A DNA stretch of 64,000 bases from Prorocentrum cordatum (GCA_963575745.1 CAUYUJ010019927.1:31001-95000), one strand, 5' to 3'. Shown: positions 41,960 through 53,354, counted from the first letter of the stretch. The notes: generated by a model from the sequence alone, not told the origin. A program made the numbers and translations.

Positions 41960-42135
41960 GATCAGTCGGAGGCTTCCTGGGGCCGCTTGGGGTCCTCTTG
42001 GGGAAGGGGGGAAGCCTCCTGGCGCCGCTTGGGGTCCTCTTGAGGGGCTTTGGGGGGCTTCTTGGAAGCATCTTGGGGCCTCTTGGGGGCTTATTGGGTC
42101 CTCACGGCGGGCTCTTGGGGCCTCTTGAAGGCCTC
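41960..42135. repeat. TTGGGGCCTCTTGG low-complexity repeat
   Basis: The CCAAGAGGCCCC family in reverse orientation. It covers the right edge of the Helitron-like block, so the exact boundary is blurred. Confidence 0.8.
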
Positions 42136-43047
42136 CTGGGGCAACCTATGGCGCAACCAGTAGGGGGACGTTTTATTCTCGGCGGCCGAGGGCGCAACCT
42201 ATGGCGCAACCAATAGGGGGGCGTTTTATTCTCGGCGGCCGAGGGCGCAACCTATGGCGCAACCGCAAGGGATTATGGCCCCTGGCAGGCGCGCGAACCC
42301 CGTTGCAAGAGCGTGCGAAAGTAGCTCGCGCGAGCTCATGTAACATAAATGTTGGAAAACCATTGGTTTTTTTAGGATTCGGACAGCGCGCGCGGGTGGA
42401 AATTTTGAAAAGTCGTGCAGGTGTTTTTCGAGGACCTACGGTGCGATTCGTGTGATTTTATGATGCGCGGTGCTAAAATTCTTAAGAACCCAATGGTTTT
42501 TGGAGATTTCGGCGTGCGCGCGCGAAGAAAAAACGAATGTGTCCCGCATGGTATTATTTGACAGGGATGATGGCCCTGGCAGGTGCGCAACCGTTGTCGC
42601 AGAAGTTCGAAAAAGTTGCTCGCAAAAGCCCGTTTGACAGAAATGTTTAAAAAGTGTTGGTTTTCCTACGAATCCGCAAGAGCGCGCGGGATGAGATTTT
42701 GACATTTTTTTGTTGAAAAACCATTGGTTTTTTGATGTTTTTATGTTAAAATCGCTCCGAACACTAAGCTTTTGGAAGGATTTCGTCTTGCGCGCGCGAA
42801 TGTCCACTTTACCTTATTTTTTGCAAGGGATTCTTGAAATTTGATTATATTAGAACAAGAAATGTCATTTTATAGTGTTTTTTGCAAGGGAAAACGGATT
42901 ACAACAAAACAACCGGATCTGGATCACATCGTTTTACCTGAGGCTTCCTCACGAAAATGATGAAAATGTAGCTGCGGCCTAGGCGGCGCAGGGGGGGCGT
43001 GCACCAGGGGGCCCAACAATAATTATTCTTTAGAAGTAATAATATTC

Positions 43048-43048
<1 letters not shown>
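42110..43048. repeat. Dispersed repeat E, copy 1
   Basis: A 0.94-kb copy nearly identical to 43349-44275. It begins with two to three tandem 50-base units (GCAACCTATGGCGCAACC, GGGGGACGTTTTATTCTCGG) and ends ATGAAAATGTAGCTGCGGCC...CCCAACAATAATTATTC, then an AAC tract. The two copies differ by a few substitutions and small indels (for example near 42900). Frames are short on both strands; non-coding. Confidence 0.85.
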
Positions 43049-43087
<39 letters not shown>

Positions 43088-43348
43088 GCAATCACTTTAC
43101 CCGAACGCTCAGTGTTCTCACCAGCGCCAGGGTTTTCATGCGACGCCAGCCAATACCCCCACTTTGTGGGGGGGCAGTGCAAGCTCTACCAAATATCCAC
43201 ACGACTCTTCGCCACCACCCACACCCAGCTTCCCGCCCTATGACGTTCGGACACTTCACTTCGTGGCCTGCGGACGACCGTGGCTACTACACTGGCGTGG
43301 AGTACACACCCACAGAAGTTGTTAAGCCTACGTTCGTACACCCACAGA
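43049..43348. repeat. (AAC)n, repeat C copy 2 and 51-base joint
   Basis: 43049-43090 is AAC. 43090-43297 is repeat C. 43298-43348 (TGGAGTACACACCCACAGAA...) joins it to repeat E copy 2. This is the uninterrupted arrangement against which the 14.6-kb block appears as an insertion. Confidence 0.8.
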
Positions 43349-44275
43349 GGCTCTTGGGGCCTCTTGAAGGCCTCCTGGGGCAACCTATGGCGCAACCAGT
43401 AGGGGGACGTTTTATTCTCGGCGGCCGAGGGCGCAACCTATGGCGCAACCAATAGGGGGACGTTTTATTCTCGGCGGCCGAGGGCGCAACCTATGGCGCA
43501 ACCGCAAGGGATTGTGGCCCCTGGCAGGCGCGCGAACCCCGTTGCAAGAGCGTGCGAAAGTAGCTCGCGCGAGCTCATGTAACATAAATGTTGGAAAACC
43601 ATTGGTTTTTTTAAGATTCGGACAGCGCGCGCGGGTAGAAATTTTGAAAAGTCGTGCAGGTGTTTTTCGAGGACCTACGGTGCGATTCGTGTGATTTTAT
43701 GATGCGCGGTGCTAAAATTCTTAAGAAGCCCAATGGTTTTTGGAGATTTCGGCGTGCGCGCGCGAAGAAAAAACGAATGTGTCCCGCATGGTATTATTTG
43801 ACAGGGATGATGGCCCTGGCAGGTGCGCAACCGTTGTCGCAGAAGTTCGAAAAAGTTGCTCGCAAAAGCCCGTTTGACAGAAATGTTTAAAAAGTGTTGG
43901 GTTTCCTACGAATCCGCAAGAGCGCGCGGGATGAGATTTTGACATTTTTTTGTTGAAAAACCATTGGTTTTTTGATGTTTTTATGTTAAAATCGCTCCGA
44001 ACACTAAGCTTTTGGAAGGATTTCGTCTTGCGCGCGCGAATGTCCACTTTACCTTATTTTTTGCAAGGGATTCTTGAAATTTGATTATATTAGAACAAGA
44101 AATGTCATTTTATAGTGTTTTTTGCAAGGGAAAGCGGGGGGGAACAAAACAACCGGATCTTGATCACATCGAATTACCTGAGGCTTCCTCACGAAAATGA
44201 TGAAAATGTAGCTGCGGCCTAGGCGGCGCAGGGGGGCCGTGCACCAGGGGTCCCAACAATAATTATTCTTTAGAA
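43349..44275. repeat. Dispersed repeat E, copy 2
   Basis: It matches copy 1 from GGCTCTTGGGGCCTCTTGAA to CCCAACAATAATTATTC. A CAACAG/AAC microsatellite follows. Confidence 0.85.
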
Positions 44276-44282
44276 TTAATAA

Positions 44283-44365
44283 TGTTCAACAGCAACAACA
44301 GCAACAACAGCAACAACAGCAACAACAACCACGACAACAACAGCAACAACAGCAACAGCAACACC

Positions 44366-44413
<48 letters not shown>

Positions 44414-44480
44414 AATAGCAACAATAACAACAGCCGCAGCAGCAACAACAACAACAAGCACAACAACATCATCAACAACA
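44283..44480. repeat. CAACAG/CAA microsatellite
   Basis: CAACAG units grading to CAA, then AAT, AGC and CATCAT variants. Poly-Asn, poly-Leu and poly-Val frames are artefacts. Confidence 0.95.
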
Positions 44481-45420
44481 AACAGCTTAATATTGTCTGC
44501 TTTGCCTTGCTCGCGTGCCATGTAACTCGTATATCCCAAACCCTCGGTACCCGCCCTCTTCGTCTTCGATCGTACCCCCTGGAAGTCTGATTCCTTACCT
44601 GCCGCGTGTAATTCGTGCAGACCCTGAAACAATGGAGAAGAGGACGGATGGAAGACGGGATTAGCAGGAAGGGGCTAGGGAGCAGAAAACACGAGGCAGA
44701 ACCAGACGGGCCCATCGGGCTGGTAGACTCTAACTGGCGGGTCGGGAAGCCGAGCCCAAACGGCTATGTCGAAAAGGCGCGTTGTTGAAGCAGGAGCACT
44801 GCATGAATCGCGAAGAGAGCTCGAGCGATAGCGCGATTCCCAGGTAAATGGTGAGAAAAGCCACAGCGAGAGCGTGATTCCTGAGTGTCGAGGGCGCGGC
44901 GTTTGCATAAATAGCGAGAAAGTCCCACGCGAGAGCGCAACCCAAGAGCGCCTCAAAAACAAAAATCGTAGATGTTCCATAAGTGTTTACATCATTCGGC
45001 GTTCTCGTCCCTCCCGCTTCCCGACGCTCCAAGACGACCCAGGCGGCCCCCCAGATCGCCCCCAGGCAACCCCAGAGGGCTCCGCGAGCGACCCGAAATT
45101 GCCCACAAGAGTCCTCAGACGGCCCACGACGCCTCCAGGAGGGCCACAGAGGCCCCCAAGACGGCACCAAGACGGTGCCGAGCCGACGGACCAAAACGGA
45201 CATGTCGAGACCTCCGCCCCGAGTGCTCCCAGGAGAAACCAGGAGGCCCCAAAAGGGCCCCCAAGAATCCCCGAAGATACCCCAAGATGCTCCCGAGAGG
45301 CCCCCGGGAAGCCCCAACTGGTCCCAGGAGGCTCCCAAGAGACCCCTACACTGTCCCCCGAGGTCCCCAAGAGCGTTTCGACCAAACCCCAACAAGCATC
45401 CCTGAGGACTCTGACCCGTC
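44481..45420. repeat. Repeat F copy 3, GCGAGAGCGCGATTC units and CCAAGACGGC repeat
   Basis: 44515-44585 is repeat F (GTATATCCCAAACCCTCGG...TCTTCGTCTTCGATCG). 44800-44950 has GAGAGCGCGATTCC units like those at 17040 and 19980. 44990-45390 is the CCAAGAGGCC family on +. I see no gene. Confidence 0.6.
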
Positions 45421-45421
45421 A

Positions 45422-45915
45422 ACGTCGTCGTCGTCGTCGTCGTCGGCCGCCCGACGGTGTATACACGGTAAAGTGGTTGCCGCGCTGCCCTTTGTCCTAG
45501 TGGCGACACACCACCCCCATCCTGGTAGATGGCGAATCCATGGCGAGTCCTCCACCATACAGCTCCCTATCCCTGCTCCTCCTCATCATCCCTCCTCCCT
45601 TTTTGTTCCTCTTCCCCTTCCCCTCGTTCGTCCCCCTCTCCTCCTCCTCCCTCCAATTCCTGCTGCTCCTCCCAGTGCTATTCCCCCCCTCACCTTTCTG
45701 TCTTCACCTCCTCCCTCCCTTCTCCTTCCTCCTCCTCCTCCTCCTCCTCCTCCTCCTCCGCCTCCTCCTCCTCCTCCTCCTTATCCGCCCCCTCCCTCGT
45801 CCCTACTCCTCGTCACCCAGTCCGTTAGAGGTCCGGGGAAGAGGAGGAGCAGGAGAAGCAAGAGAGAAAGATAGTCGGTCCTCCTCCTCCTCCTCCTCCT
45901 CCTCCTCCTCCTCCT
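45422..45915. repeat. (GTC)n and (CCT)n tracts
   Basis: 45422-45446 is GTC units. 45580-45790 and 45880-45915 are CCT-rich. The short link at 45450-45580 shows nothing recognisable. Confidence 0.85.
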
Positions 45916-45949
45916 CGTCTTCCCCCCTCCCGAAGAGCACCAGGGAGGG

Positions 45950-46475
45950 GATCCTACAGAAGCCCTACAGGGATCCCACAGAAACACTGTAGGGATCATA
46001 CCAAAACCTTCTAGGGATCCAACCAGCTGGTATAAAATCCCTATGAGGATCCTGCCAGCTGCAACAGGATCCTTATAGGGATCCTCCCAGCTGCAACAGG
46101 ATCCCTATGAATATCCTACCAGCTGTGATAAGATCCCTATAGGGATCCTACCAGCTGTAATGAATCCCAAGACAGATCCTACCAGCTGTGATAGGATCCC
46201 TATACGGATCGTGTCAGCTGTAATAGGATCGATATATGGATCGTGCCAGCTGCGATTGGATCCAGAAGGACCCTACCAGCGTCGATAAGATCCCTATAGG
46301 GATCCGACCAGCTGTCATAGATCCCTATAGGGATCCTACCACATGCAATCGGATCCTTATAGGGAACCCTCCCAGCAGCAACAGGATCCCTGACAGGAAT
46401 TCTACCATCTGTCGTAGGATCCCTACAGGGGGGCCAGGATCCCTGTAATAGGATCCCTACATGGATCCTACCAGC
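45950..46475. repeat. 32-base BamHI-rich satellite, block 1
   Basis: About 16 units of 32 (sometimes 31) bases, measured CAGCTG to CAGCTG between 46024 and 46215. The consensus is near GGATCCCTATAGGGATCCTA, then CCAGCTGTGATA. Each unit holds a palindrome around ATCCCTATAGGGAT and a second one, CAGCTG. Confidence 0.9.
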
Positions 46476-46800
46476 TGCAATGGAGCCTCCTGCGGGACCA
46501 CGAAACGCGTGAGGGGTACTCCGAGATGGGCCCGAAGCATTCGGTGGAGCCTCCTGCGGGGTCACGAAACGTGTGAGGGGTGCTCCGAGCCACGAAACGC
46601 ATGAGGAGTGCTCCGAAATGGGCCCGAAGCCTTCGGTGGAGAAGGCCACGAAACGTGCGAGGGTGCTCTGAAAATGGCTCGAAGCCTTCGGTGGAGCCTC
46701 CTGCGGGGCCACGAAACGTGTGAGGGGTGCTCCGAGATGGGCCCGAAGCCTTAGGGGGAGCCTCATGCGGGGCCACGAAACGTGTGAGAGGTGCTCCGAA
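46476..46800. repeat. Satellite G, reverse orientation, short block
   Basis: Units of 60-70 bases with GGGGCCACGAAACGTGTGAGGGG and GGTGGAGCCTCCTGC. The core is the reverse complement of the 90-base satellite at 60093-61460. It is inserted between two blocks of the 32-base satellite. Confidence 0.75.
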
Positions 46801-47695
46801 ATTTGCCAGAACCCTTCCAGCTCTGGAACGATCCCCATGAGGATCCTTACGGCTCTGGTACGATTCCTATAAGCACCGATGCAGCTCTGGTACGATGCCT
46901 GTAGCGATCCTACCATAGCTGTGGCAGGATCCCCTATGGGGGCTCATGCCCTACAGGGATCCATACAGTTGTGGCGGGGTCCCTATAGTCGGGAGCGGCC
47001 AAGAGGGAGGTGTCCCAGAGGGGGGGGTGCAAATAATAACCGGCGGCATGTGCGCGGCCCAGCGGGGGGGCCAGGGACGTAATGAAATAATAAGGCGCCA
47101 TGAAATCTGGGGAAATATCGTGGCCCACGCCATGATATCCACCCCCCCCTAGTCATCACCCCCCTTTGCCGCCCCCGATATAGGGATCCATATAGCTGTG
47201 GTGCGATCCCTCTTGGGATCCTTACAACTGTGACACGATCCCTATAGGGACCGACACAGTTGTGGCAGGATCCCTATAGGGATCCCTACAGCTGTGATGC
47301 GAGCATTATATGTACTGATACAGCTGTGGCTGGATCCCTATAGGGGTCCATACAGCTGCGGGAAGAGCCCGATCGGGATCCAAACAACTGTGGTCCGACT
47401 CCTACGTGGATCCATACAGCTGTGGTAGGTGGTAGGATCCCTATACGGATCCATGCAGCTCGATCCCTGTAGGGATCCATACAACTGTGGTTGGATACAT
47501 ATAAGGATCCCTACACCTGTGGTAGGATCCCTATACGGATCCACACAGCTGTGGTACCGTCCCTATGGGGAACCATACAGCTCTGGTAGGATCCGTATAG
47601 GGACCGATATAAGTGTGGCACGATCCCTATATGGGTCCATACAGCTATGGCAAAATCCCTAGAAAGGGATTCACACAGCTTTGGTAGCAGCCCTA
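46801..47695. repeat. 32-base BamHI-rich satellite, block 2 (diverged)
   Basis: Same repeat with consensus nearer GATCCATACAGCTGTGGTAG then GATCCCTATAGG. A unique stretch at about 46990-47170 (AGAGGGAGGTGTCCC...) interrupts it. Confidence 0.8.
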
Positions 47696-48027
47696 TATGG
47701 TTGGGTGTCTGGGGGCGCGGGGGTGCGGGGACGCAGGGGTGTGGGGGGGGGGGCTGGGGCCCCAGAGTAGGACTCCATCGTCCCTCAATGAATTGCGAGG
47801 AATTCTCGAGCGGGAGCCGTCCGCGTTATTGTTGGGGGGGGGGGCGCCGGGGGCCGGCGCTCGCTCCTATTGAACCACTACCACTACCATAACCACAACC
47901 AGAAGCACAACCACAACCACAACCACATCCATAACCACTACAACAATCACAATCACAACCACAACACCAACACCAACAGCAACCACAACAACAGCAACAA
48001 CAACACCAACAACAGCAACCACAACAG

Positions 48028-48058
<31 letters not shown>

Positions 48059-48125
48059 CCGCACCGCAGAACCTCTCTTCAGCCACGCGCCCAGGGACAG
48101 TGACCGCTCGGCCCCCTCACTCTGA
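47696..48125. repeat. G-rich spacer and CAACCA/CAA microsatellite
   Basis: 47705-47850 is G-rich with one GGAATTCTCGAGCGGGAGC unit. 47875-48060 is CAACCA grading to CAACAG and CAA. Confidence 0.8.
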
Positions 48126-48129
48126 CAAT

Positions 48130-48800
48130 GATTTGGGATGGGCCTCCAGCCTCCGGGAGCCTCCAGCCACCAGGCTGTCGTAGCCCTCCCTCTCTCGCTC
48201 TCTCAGATTCTCTCTGCCCACCAGGCTGCCAAAGCCCGGCGGCTCGGAACTAGGTCACGCAAGCTACCGAACAGCAAAAAATTGCGAATGACGTGTGCGA
48301 TTGATCCTCTGGTACGTGTTACGTGATGATCGCGCATGGTTGCGGTTTCGTGCGGTTCCCTATCACACCACGTCGCATTCACGCCAGAGGCATGCCAGCT
48401 TCAAGGTTGCTGGAACTCGAACTGGCTCAATCAAATCAAATATGATTCGAGTGCCAGACGGCATTGTCGGGGCCTGGCGGACATCCACCGCTGGGTTACG
48501 GGTCGCGCGCAGGCTCCCAAAAGAAGCAATCGAAGGACGGGGAGACATAGCACCTCTGTCGCATGACAGCAAGTGGTGCTCCAGGATCCCCTGTCAAGAG
48601 ACTACACGCCATAAGGCTGAATGCAGAGGCCAGTGAGCAGATGGCCCCACCCTCGCCCCCTCCCTCTCCTCTCACCGGCGGGGCCTCCCGACCCCACGTT
48701 GTCCTCGAGCGCTCAACGACCGCAGGCCGCACCCGGGGAAATTGAATTTCCGACGGGGCGCCTCTGTAGGTCAGCCAGGCATCGCCGCAAGACCTAGTGA
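48130..48800. repeat. Dispersed repeat H, copy 1
   Basis: A 0.67-kb sequence repeated at 50297-50960 with high identity (ATGATTTGGGATG, GTTACGTGATGATCGCGC, CATGCCAGCTTCAAGG, GTGCCAGACGGCATTGTCGG). Frames differ between copies, so it looks non-coding. Confidence 0.85.
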
Positions 48801-49007
48801 AACCGTCCCGAATTAAGCGCGCTCACGCAGCCTAGAAATGACCTCGGACGGCCAAGCGACCACGAACTGTTGCACGACCCGCTTCCCGAGCGCCCCCGTG
48901 ACCCCTGGGTCCGGTGGCCCGCCCCCGAGAGAGCAGGGCGAACGAGCGCGTCACTCAGGCGCGCAGGGGTGCGTGCGGTGTTTCCTGGTCCGCGTCAAGG
49001 GTTGTGG

Positions 49008-49200
49008 ATGCCACGACAACGGACACCCGAACAGTCCGATCATTGAATATAACATGTGTTTAACATGTCGGGAAATGTTACCAGTATGGTTCCAACATGT
49101 CTCTTTGCGTGTTTGAAACATGTTTAACACATGTTTTAGGCATCTGGAAATCATTTGGCAACACGCTTCCTCTCCGTTGATCGTCCTCCACAAATTGAGG
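49008..49200. repeat. Repeat I, copy 1 (AACATGTTT-rich)
   Basis: GGATGCCACGACAACGGACA, AACATGTGTTTAACATG, then CATCTGGAAATCATTTGGCA to GTCCTCCAC. It is repeated at 49345-49540. The intervening 48801-49007 and 49201-49344 show no gene. Confidence 0.75.
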
Positions 49201-49344
49201 GGGGATGGAGCCCAGGAGAGCGGCGCCTTGCCTGCGCCCTCACCCCCCCACACGCCTCGCCATCGCTCGGACGTCCCATTCCCGTGCACTTTTTCGCTGT
49301 CGTGCGTGTGTGTGTCCTGCTCGATGGTCCAGGATGCTCCTCGT

Positions 49345-49540
49345 GGATGCCACGACAATGGACACCCTCACAGTCCTATCATTGAATTCAAGATGTGTTT
49401 AATATGTCGGAAACATGTTCTAAACATGTTTTAGAACATGCGTTGTGCATGTTTAAACATGTTTGGAACATCTGTTTAGACATCTGGAAACCATTTGGCA
49501 GCACGCTTCCTCTCCGTGGGTCGTCCTCCACAGTCCTCGG
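49345..49540. repeat. Repeat I, copy 2
   Basis: Same order as copy 1, with more copies of the palindromic AACATGTTT / AAACATGTTT motif (49405-49475). Confidence 0.75.
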
Positions 49541-49629
49541 TGGTCCTCGCCGAGAACAAATGCACGCGCCCGAGCGAGGCCAAGGCCACGCCTCCCCCCC
49601 TCCTCCGCGGGCCTCCCTCTCCGAGCCTC

Positions 49630-50285
49630 GGCCCCCCTTCCGAGGCGCGCGCCCGCAAACGGCGGGGTCGGGTCCGCTGCTCATGTGTGCAGGGGGGGGG
49701 GGGGGGGCAAAACAAAATAGAGAGGGGGGTGGAAAAAAGGGGGGGCAGGAGAAGGAAACGGAAGGAGAGAGGAAGGAGGAGGAAGACAGAAGAGGGAGGA
49801 GGGAGGAGGGAACGGGAAAGAATCGCAGATGTCACCCCAAAGCGTGAGAGCGGCACGAGGGAGGGAGCCGAATCCATGCCACGGCTAACAGAACCAGCGC
49901 ACGATCAAGTTCACCGTGCTTTCACGATGCGAGTGACTGCGCACGGGACAGCCGCGTGCTGATGTTGTACGACGTGCGTGTCCAGCACGAACGGGTTGCA
50001 CGAACTATTGCGCACATGTTTGGGACCCGCTTTGCAAAGCCCCTGGTCAGACGCGCGGCTCTCCTCTTCTCACTTTCTCCACGTCAGGTGCTCGGCCCGA
50101 CCATTCATGTTCTTCTCCCACGGATGACGGGGCGCTCGGACGAAAGCTTGTCCGGGGAACAACAGCTACACAGATGGCGGATCCTGCTCGCGCAACTACT
50201 GTAGCAGTGCTGACCACGCCAGGCTATCCGCAGTGCTGTCCACGCTTGTCCGCCTGAGAGAAGAAAGATCGACAATGACGCGACT
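49630..50285. repeat. Dispersed repeat A, copy 2
   Basis: It matches 7795-8360. It contains a run of about 16 G (49690-49706), a purine-rich tract (49730-49825) and an extra 50 bases near 50160-50220 absent from copy 1. It joins repeat H copy 2 directly, so A and H may be parts of one element. Confidence 0.8.
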
Positions 50286-50296
50286 CGAAGGATTCA

Positions 50297-50960
50297 AATG
50301 ATTTGGGATGAGCCTCCAGCCTCTGGGAGCCTCCAGCCACCAGGCTGCCACAGCCCTCCCTCTCTCTCTCTGGTTCTCTCTGCCCACCAGGCTGCCAAAG
50401 CCCGGCGGCTCGGAAGTAGGTCACGCAAACTACCGAACAACACAAAATTGCAAACGACGTGTGCGATTGATCCTCTGGTACGTGCTACGTGATGATCGCG
50501 CATGGTTGCGGTTTCGTGCGGTTCCCTATCACACCACGTCGCATTCACGCCAGAGGCATGCCAGCTTCAAGGTTGCTGGAGCTTGAACTGGCTCAATCAA
50601 ATCAAATATGATTCGAGTGCCAGACGGCATTGTCGGGGCCTGGCGGACATCCACCGCTGGGTTACGGGTCGCGCGCAGGCTCCGAAAAAAAAGTCTAGTG
50701 GCGTGGGGCCTAGCACCTCTATCGCCTGACAACAAGTGGTGATCCAGGATCCCCTGTCAAGAGACTACACGCCATAATGCTGAATGCAGAGGCCAGTGAA
50801 CAGATGCCCCCACCCTCGCCCCAGACCCCTCCTATCACCGGCAGGGCCTCATGGCACCACGTTGTGCTCGAGCGTTCAATGACCGCAAGACGCACAAGGG
50901 GAACGTGAATTTCCGACGGACGCCTCTGTAGGTCAGTCAGGCACCGCCGCAAGACCTAGT
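50297..50960. repeat. Dispersed repeat H, copy 2
   Basis: It matches 48130-48800. Ends correspond at CTCTGTAGGTCAG(C/T)CAGGCA and the CGCCGCAAGACCTAGT sequence. Confidence 0.85.
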
Positions 50961-51651
50961 TAAATCGTCTTGAACCTTTGCAAGTTCAAGAGAAGAGGAG
51001 GAGGAGGAGGAGAAGATCAAAGGAAGGGAAGGGTTGGAGGCCGCCAGGAGGTCTGAACTTGATGGACCCCCAGAGACTGTGTCAAGAAGGGTAAAGGCAA
51101 ATCCGTACAAGAACTGACCCTGGACCCCTCCCCCCGTCCATCTGGTGCAATTTGTCATCCCGGATCTGTTCTTGACGGTCTCGGGGCCCGAAAACGGCTC
51201 CCAGAGGCCGGAGAAGGAAAAAAAACCTTCTGGAACCCATGACCTCGAACCTCGCCCCCCGGCCCCCCTTCCTGCTCGCCAGAAACAGTGCTAGGCCACC
51301 TCAGACCCACAGCCGACTCCAAAGGAAGGGAGGAAAGGAAAGGGGGCGGGAAGCGAGGAGCGCCCAACGAGTCCCGACCCAGAGCGGCAGTCGACCTGGG
51401 ATCCCTTCCCAATAAAGGAACCGCCGAGAAGAAGAGGAGGAGGAGGAAGAGGAGGAGGAGGAGGAGACAATAAATGAACCACCGAGAAAAATGGGCCGAG
51501 AGTTTGAGGGCCCAACACCGTGTGGTGACGGACCGCGTGGTGACCTCGGAAACCACAGCGACCTCACCGCGCGGTCCGTCACCGCATGGTCTTGGGACCC
51601 TGAGGCTCAGGCCGCCCGAGACGTCCTAAGAGAACGACCCAAGGCCCAAAA
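50961..51651. other. Anonymous spacer with a 14-bp inverted repeat
   Basis: No gene recognised. 50995-51030 and 51425-51470 are purine-rich. GGTGACGGACCGCG (51524-51537) and CGCGGTCCGTCACC (51570-51583) form a perfect 14-bp inverted repeat with a 32-base loop. Confidence 0.5.
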
Positions 51652-52275
51652 CCGTGCCAACCATCCTGTGGTGTTGGGTCCTCGTCATGAAGAGACAGCG
51701 CCGCGCGTCCTCTCACCTCCTCCCGCCCTCCTCCCCCTCCTCCCTCTTCCCTCCTCCCCCTCCTTGCCTCTGCTCCCCGCATCAGTCTACCATGTCGGCA
51801 CACCCCTCAGACGTTTTGTGGCCCCATAGGGAGCTCCACTGGAAGCAACAATGGGAAAGTTCGCATGGCACCGCAGCCACATTTCGGCGCACCCCTCACA
51901 CGCTTCGTGGTCCCATTGAGAGCTCCACCGGAGGCCCCAGTGCTAAGGCCCCAGTGGGAAAATTCGCATGGCACCACCGCCCCATCTCGGCACACCCCTC
52001 ACACGATTCGCGGCCCCATAGGGAGCTCCACCTAGGCCACAGTGAGAAGAAAGTTCGCATGGCACAGCCGCCCCATTCGGCACAGCCCTCACACTTTTCG
52101 TGGTCCCAAAGGGAGCTCCACCTAAGGCCACAGTGGGAAAGGTTGCATGACACCGCCGCCCCATTTCGGCACACCCCTCACCCGCTTCGTGGCCCCATAG
52201 GGAACGCCACCGAATACGAGATTCACAGTTGCGGTACTCATAGCTGCATATGGTTGGGTCCTTCGCCAGGCAAAT
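51652..52275. repeat. Composite J - satellite G - L, uninterrupted copy
   Basis: J (51652-51720, CCAACCATCCTGTGGTGTTG, TCCTC) then a CCT-rich stretch, five units of the 90-base satellite G (51790-52215), then L (CATATGGTTGGGTCCTTCGC at 52246). The same order of parts flanks the LINE: J at 53360, G at 60093, L at 61520. Confidence 0.7.
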
Positions 52276-53046
52276 TGTCATGCGTCGCGAGAGCGGCCGT
52301 TACCGGCCTCGGCCGCCCCCACCCACAGGTAAGGTCACGATCGTGCTGGATTCCCAGACGGCGCCGGCGCGAAACGTGACAATACTGGCCCCCCACTCGG
52401 GCACCGCCTGTAGAAACCATGAAATCTGCCAATCCAGCGTGTGAACTACAAGGAGCCTCAGCAAGAGCTCCAGCTCTGAGCCTAAGCAAGAGCTTCAGCT
52501 CTGCTTGGGGGGGGTCTCCGGGGTGGCTCTGCCGGGAGAGGGAGGAAAGGGAGGGGGGGCGATCCCCCATCTGGCGTTTTCTTTATGATTTGCGCACCCA
52601 GACCCCCCGGGGAATGGGGGGAGGAGGGGGGGTCGGTCCCCCATCTGGCGTTTTCTGAATGATTTGCGCATCCCCAAAATTTTTCGAAGGGGTCCCAAGG
52701 ACCCCCCTCAGATCTATAGCCGCTACCGCCCCCAGGACCCTCCCCTTCGGAACCCTCCCCGGACCCCTCTGGGACAGCTCCAGGCACCCCCCCAGAGAAG
52801 AAAGAGGACCGGAAGAATCGAGGAGGGAGAAGGCCACAGAGCCGCGAAGATCACCGAATCCAGAACCCCCCGGATCGGCGGCACTGGCCCGAGGCCATTA
52901 CAATCAACACTTGGATCCCTTCCTATCCTTGGGCCCCCATCCCTCAGGACGCCATCTCTGGACCTCCGAAGTGGGAAGTCCCAAGGGATAACTCGAAGAA
53001 GAAGCAACGACTTGAACATAGACATACATATATCTATATCTACATC

Positions 53047-53095
<49 letters not shown>

Positions 53096-53354
53096 AATAG
53101 GGCCCCGGGGCGGTGCCTGTCATCTCCATGGGGGGTGCAGGGCGCCCCCGGGAGCGTCCGAAGCGTCCCGGAGGGCCCCTGGGACCGCCAGGAACAGTTC
53201 GAGACCGCCCAAGACGGCCCGCGAGCGCTCCAAGACGCGCATAGATAGCCTCAGGAATGGGCAGGAGGGCCCGAAGACGTTCCAAAAGAGCTCCATGAGG
53301 CCCCGAAGGCATCCCAAGAGGCCTCCCAAGAGAGTCCCGACAAGCCAACATCGT
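52276..53354. repeat. Spacer with two-copy 90-base repeat, (TA)n and CCAAGACGGC repeat
   Basis: 52550-52675 has two copies of CCCCCATCTGGCGTTTTCT...ATGATTTGCGCA. 53046-53094 is (TA)n after a diverged TATC stretch. 53110-53345 is the CCAAGACGGCC family. No gene. Confidence 0.65.

Larger units (their letters stand above)
27409..42109 (-). mobile_element. Helitron-like gene block, probable large mobile element
   Basis: All recognisable genes in this 14.7-kb block lie on -. It encodes a Helitron-type Rep plus Pif1-family helicase and three unknown proteins. Its flanks (repeat C on the left, repeat E on the right) lie next to each other at 43090-44275, so the block looks like an insertion. The outer limits are soft: ATAC-rich sequence spans about 27450-41930, and 41960-42109 is TTGGGGCCTCTTGG low-complexity repeat. 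I could not fix Helitron termini (5' TC, 3' hairpin plus CTRR). It may also be a captured gene cluster carried by, or around, a Helitron. Confidence 0.6.

Noticed and set aside
27409-42109. Canonical Helitron termini (TC start, hairpin and CTRR end)
   Set aside because: Short CTAG and TC occurrences exist near both edges but none is supported by a terminal hairpin or by an A/T target that I can confirm.
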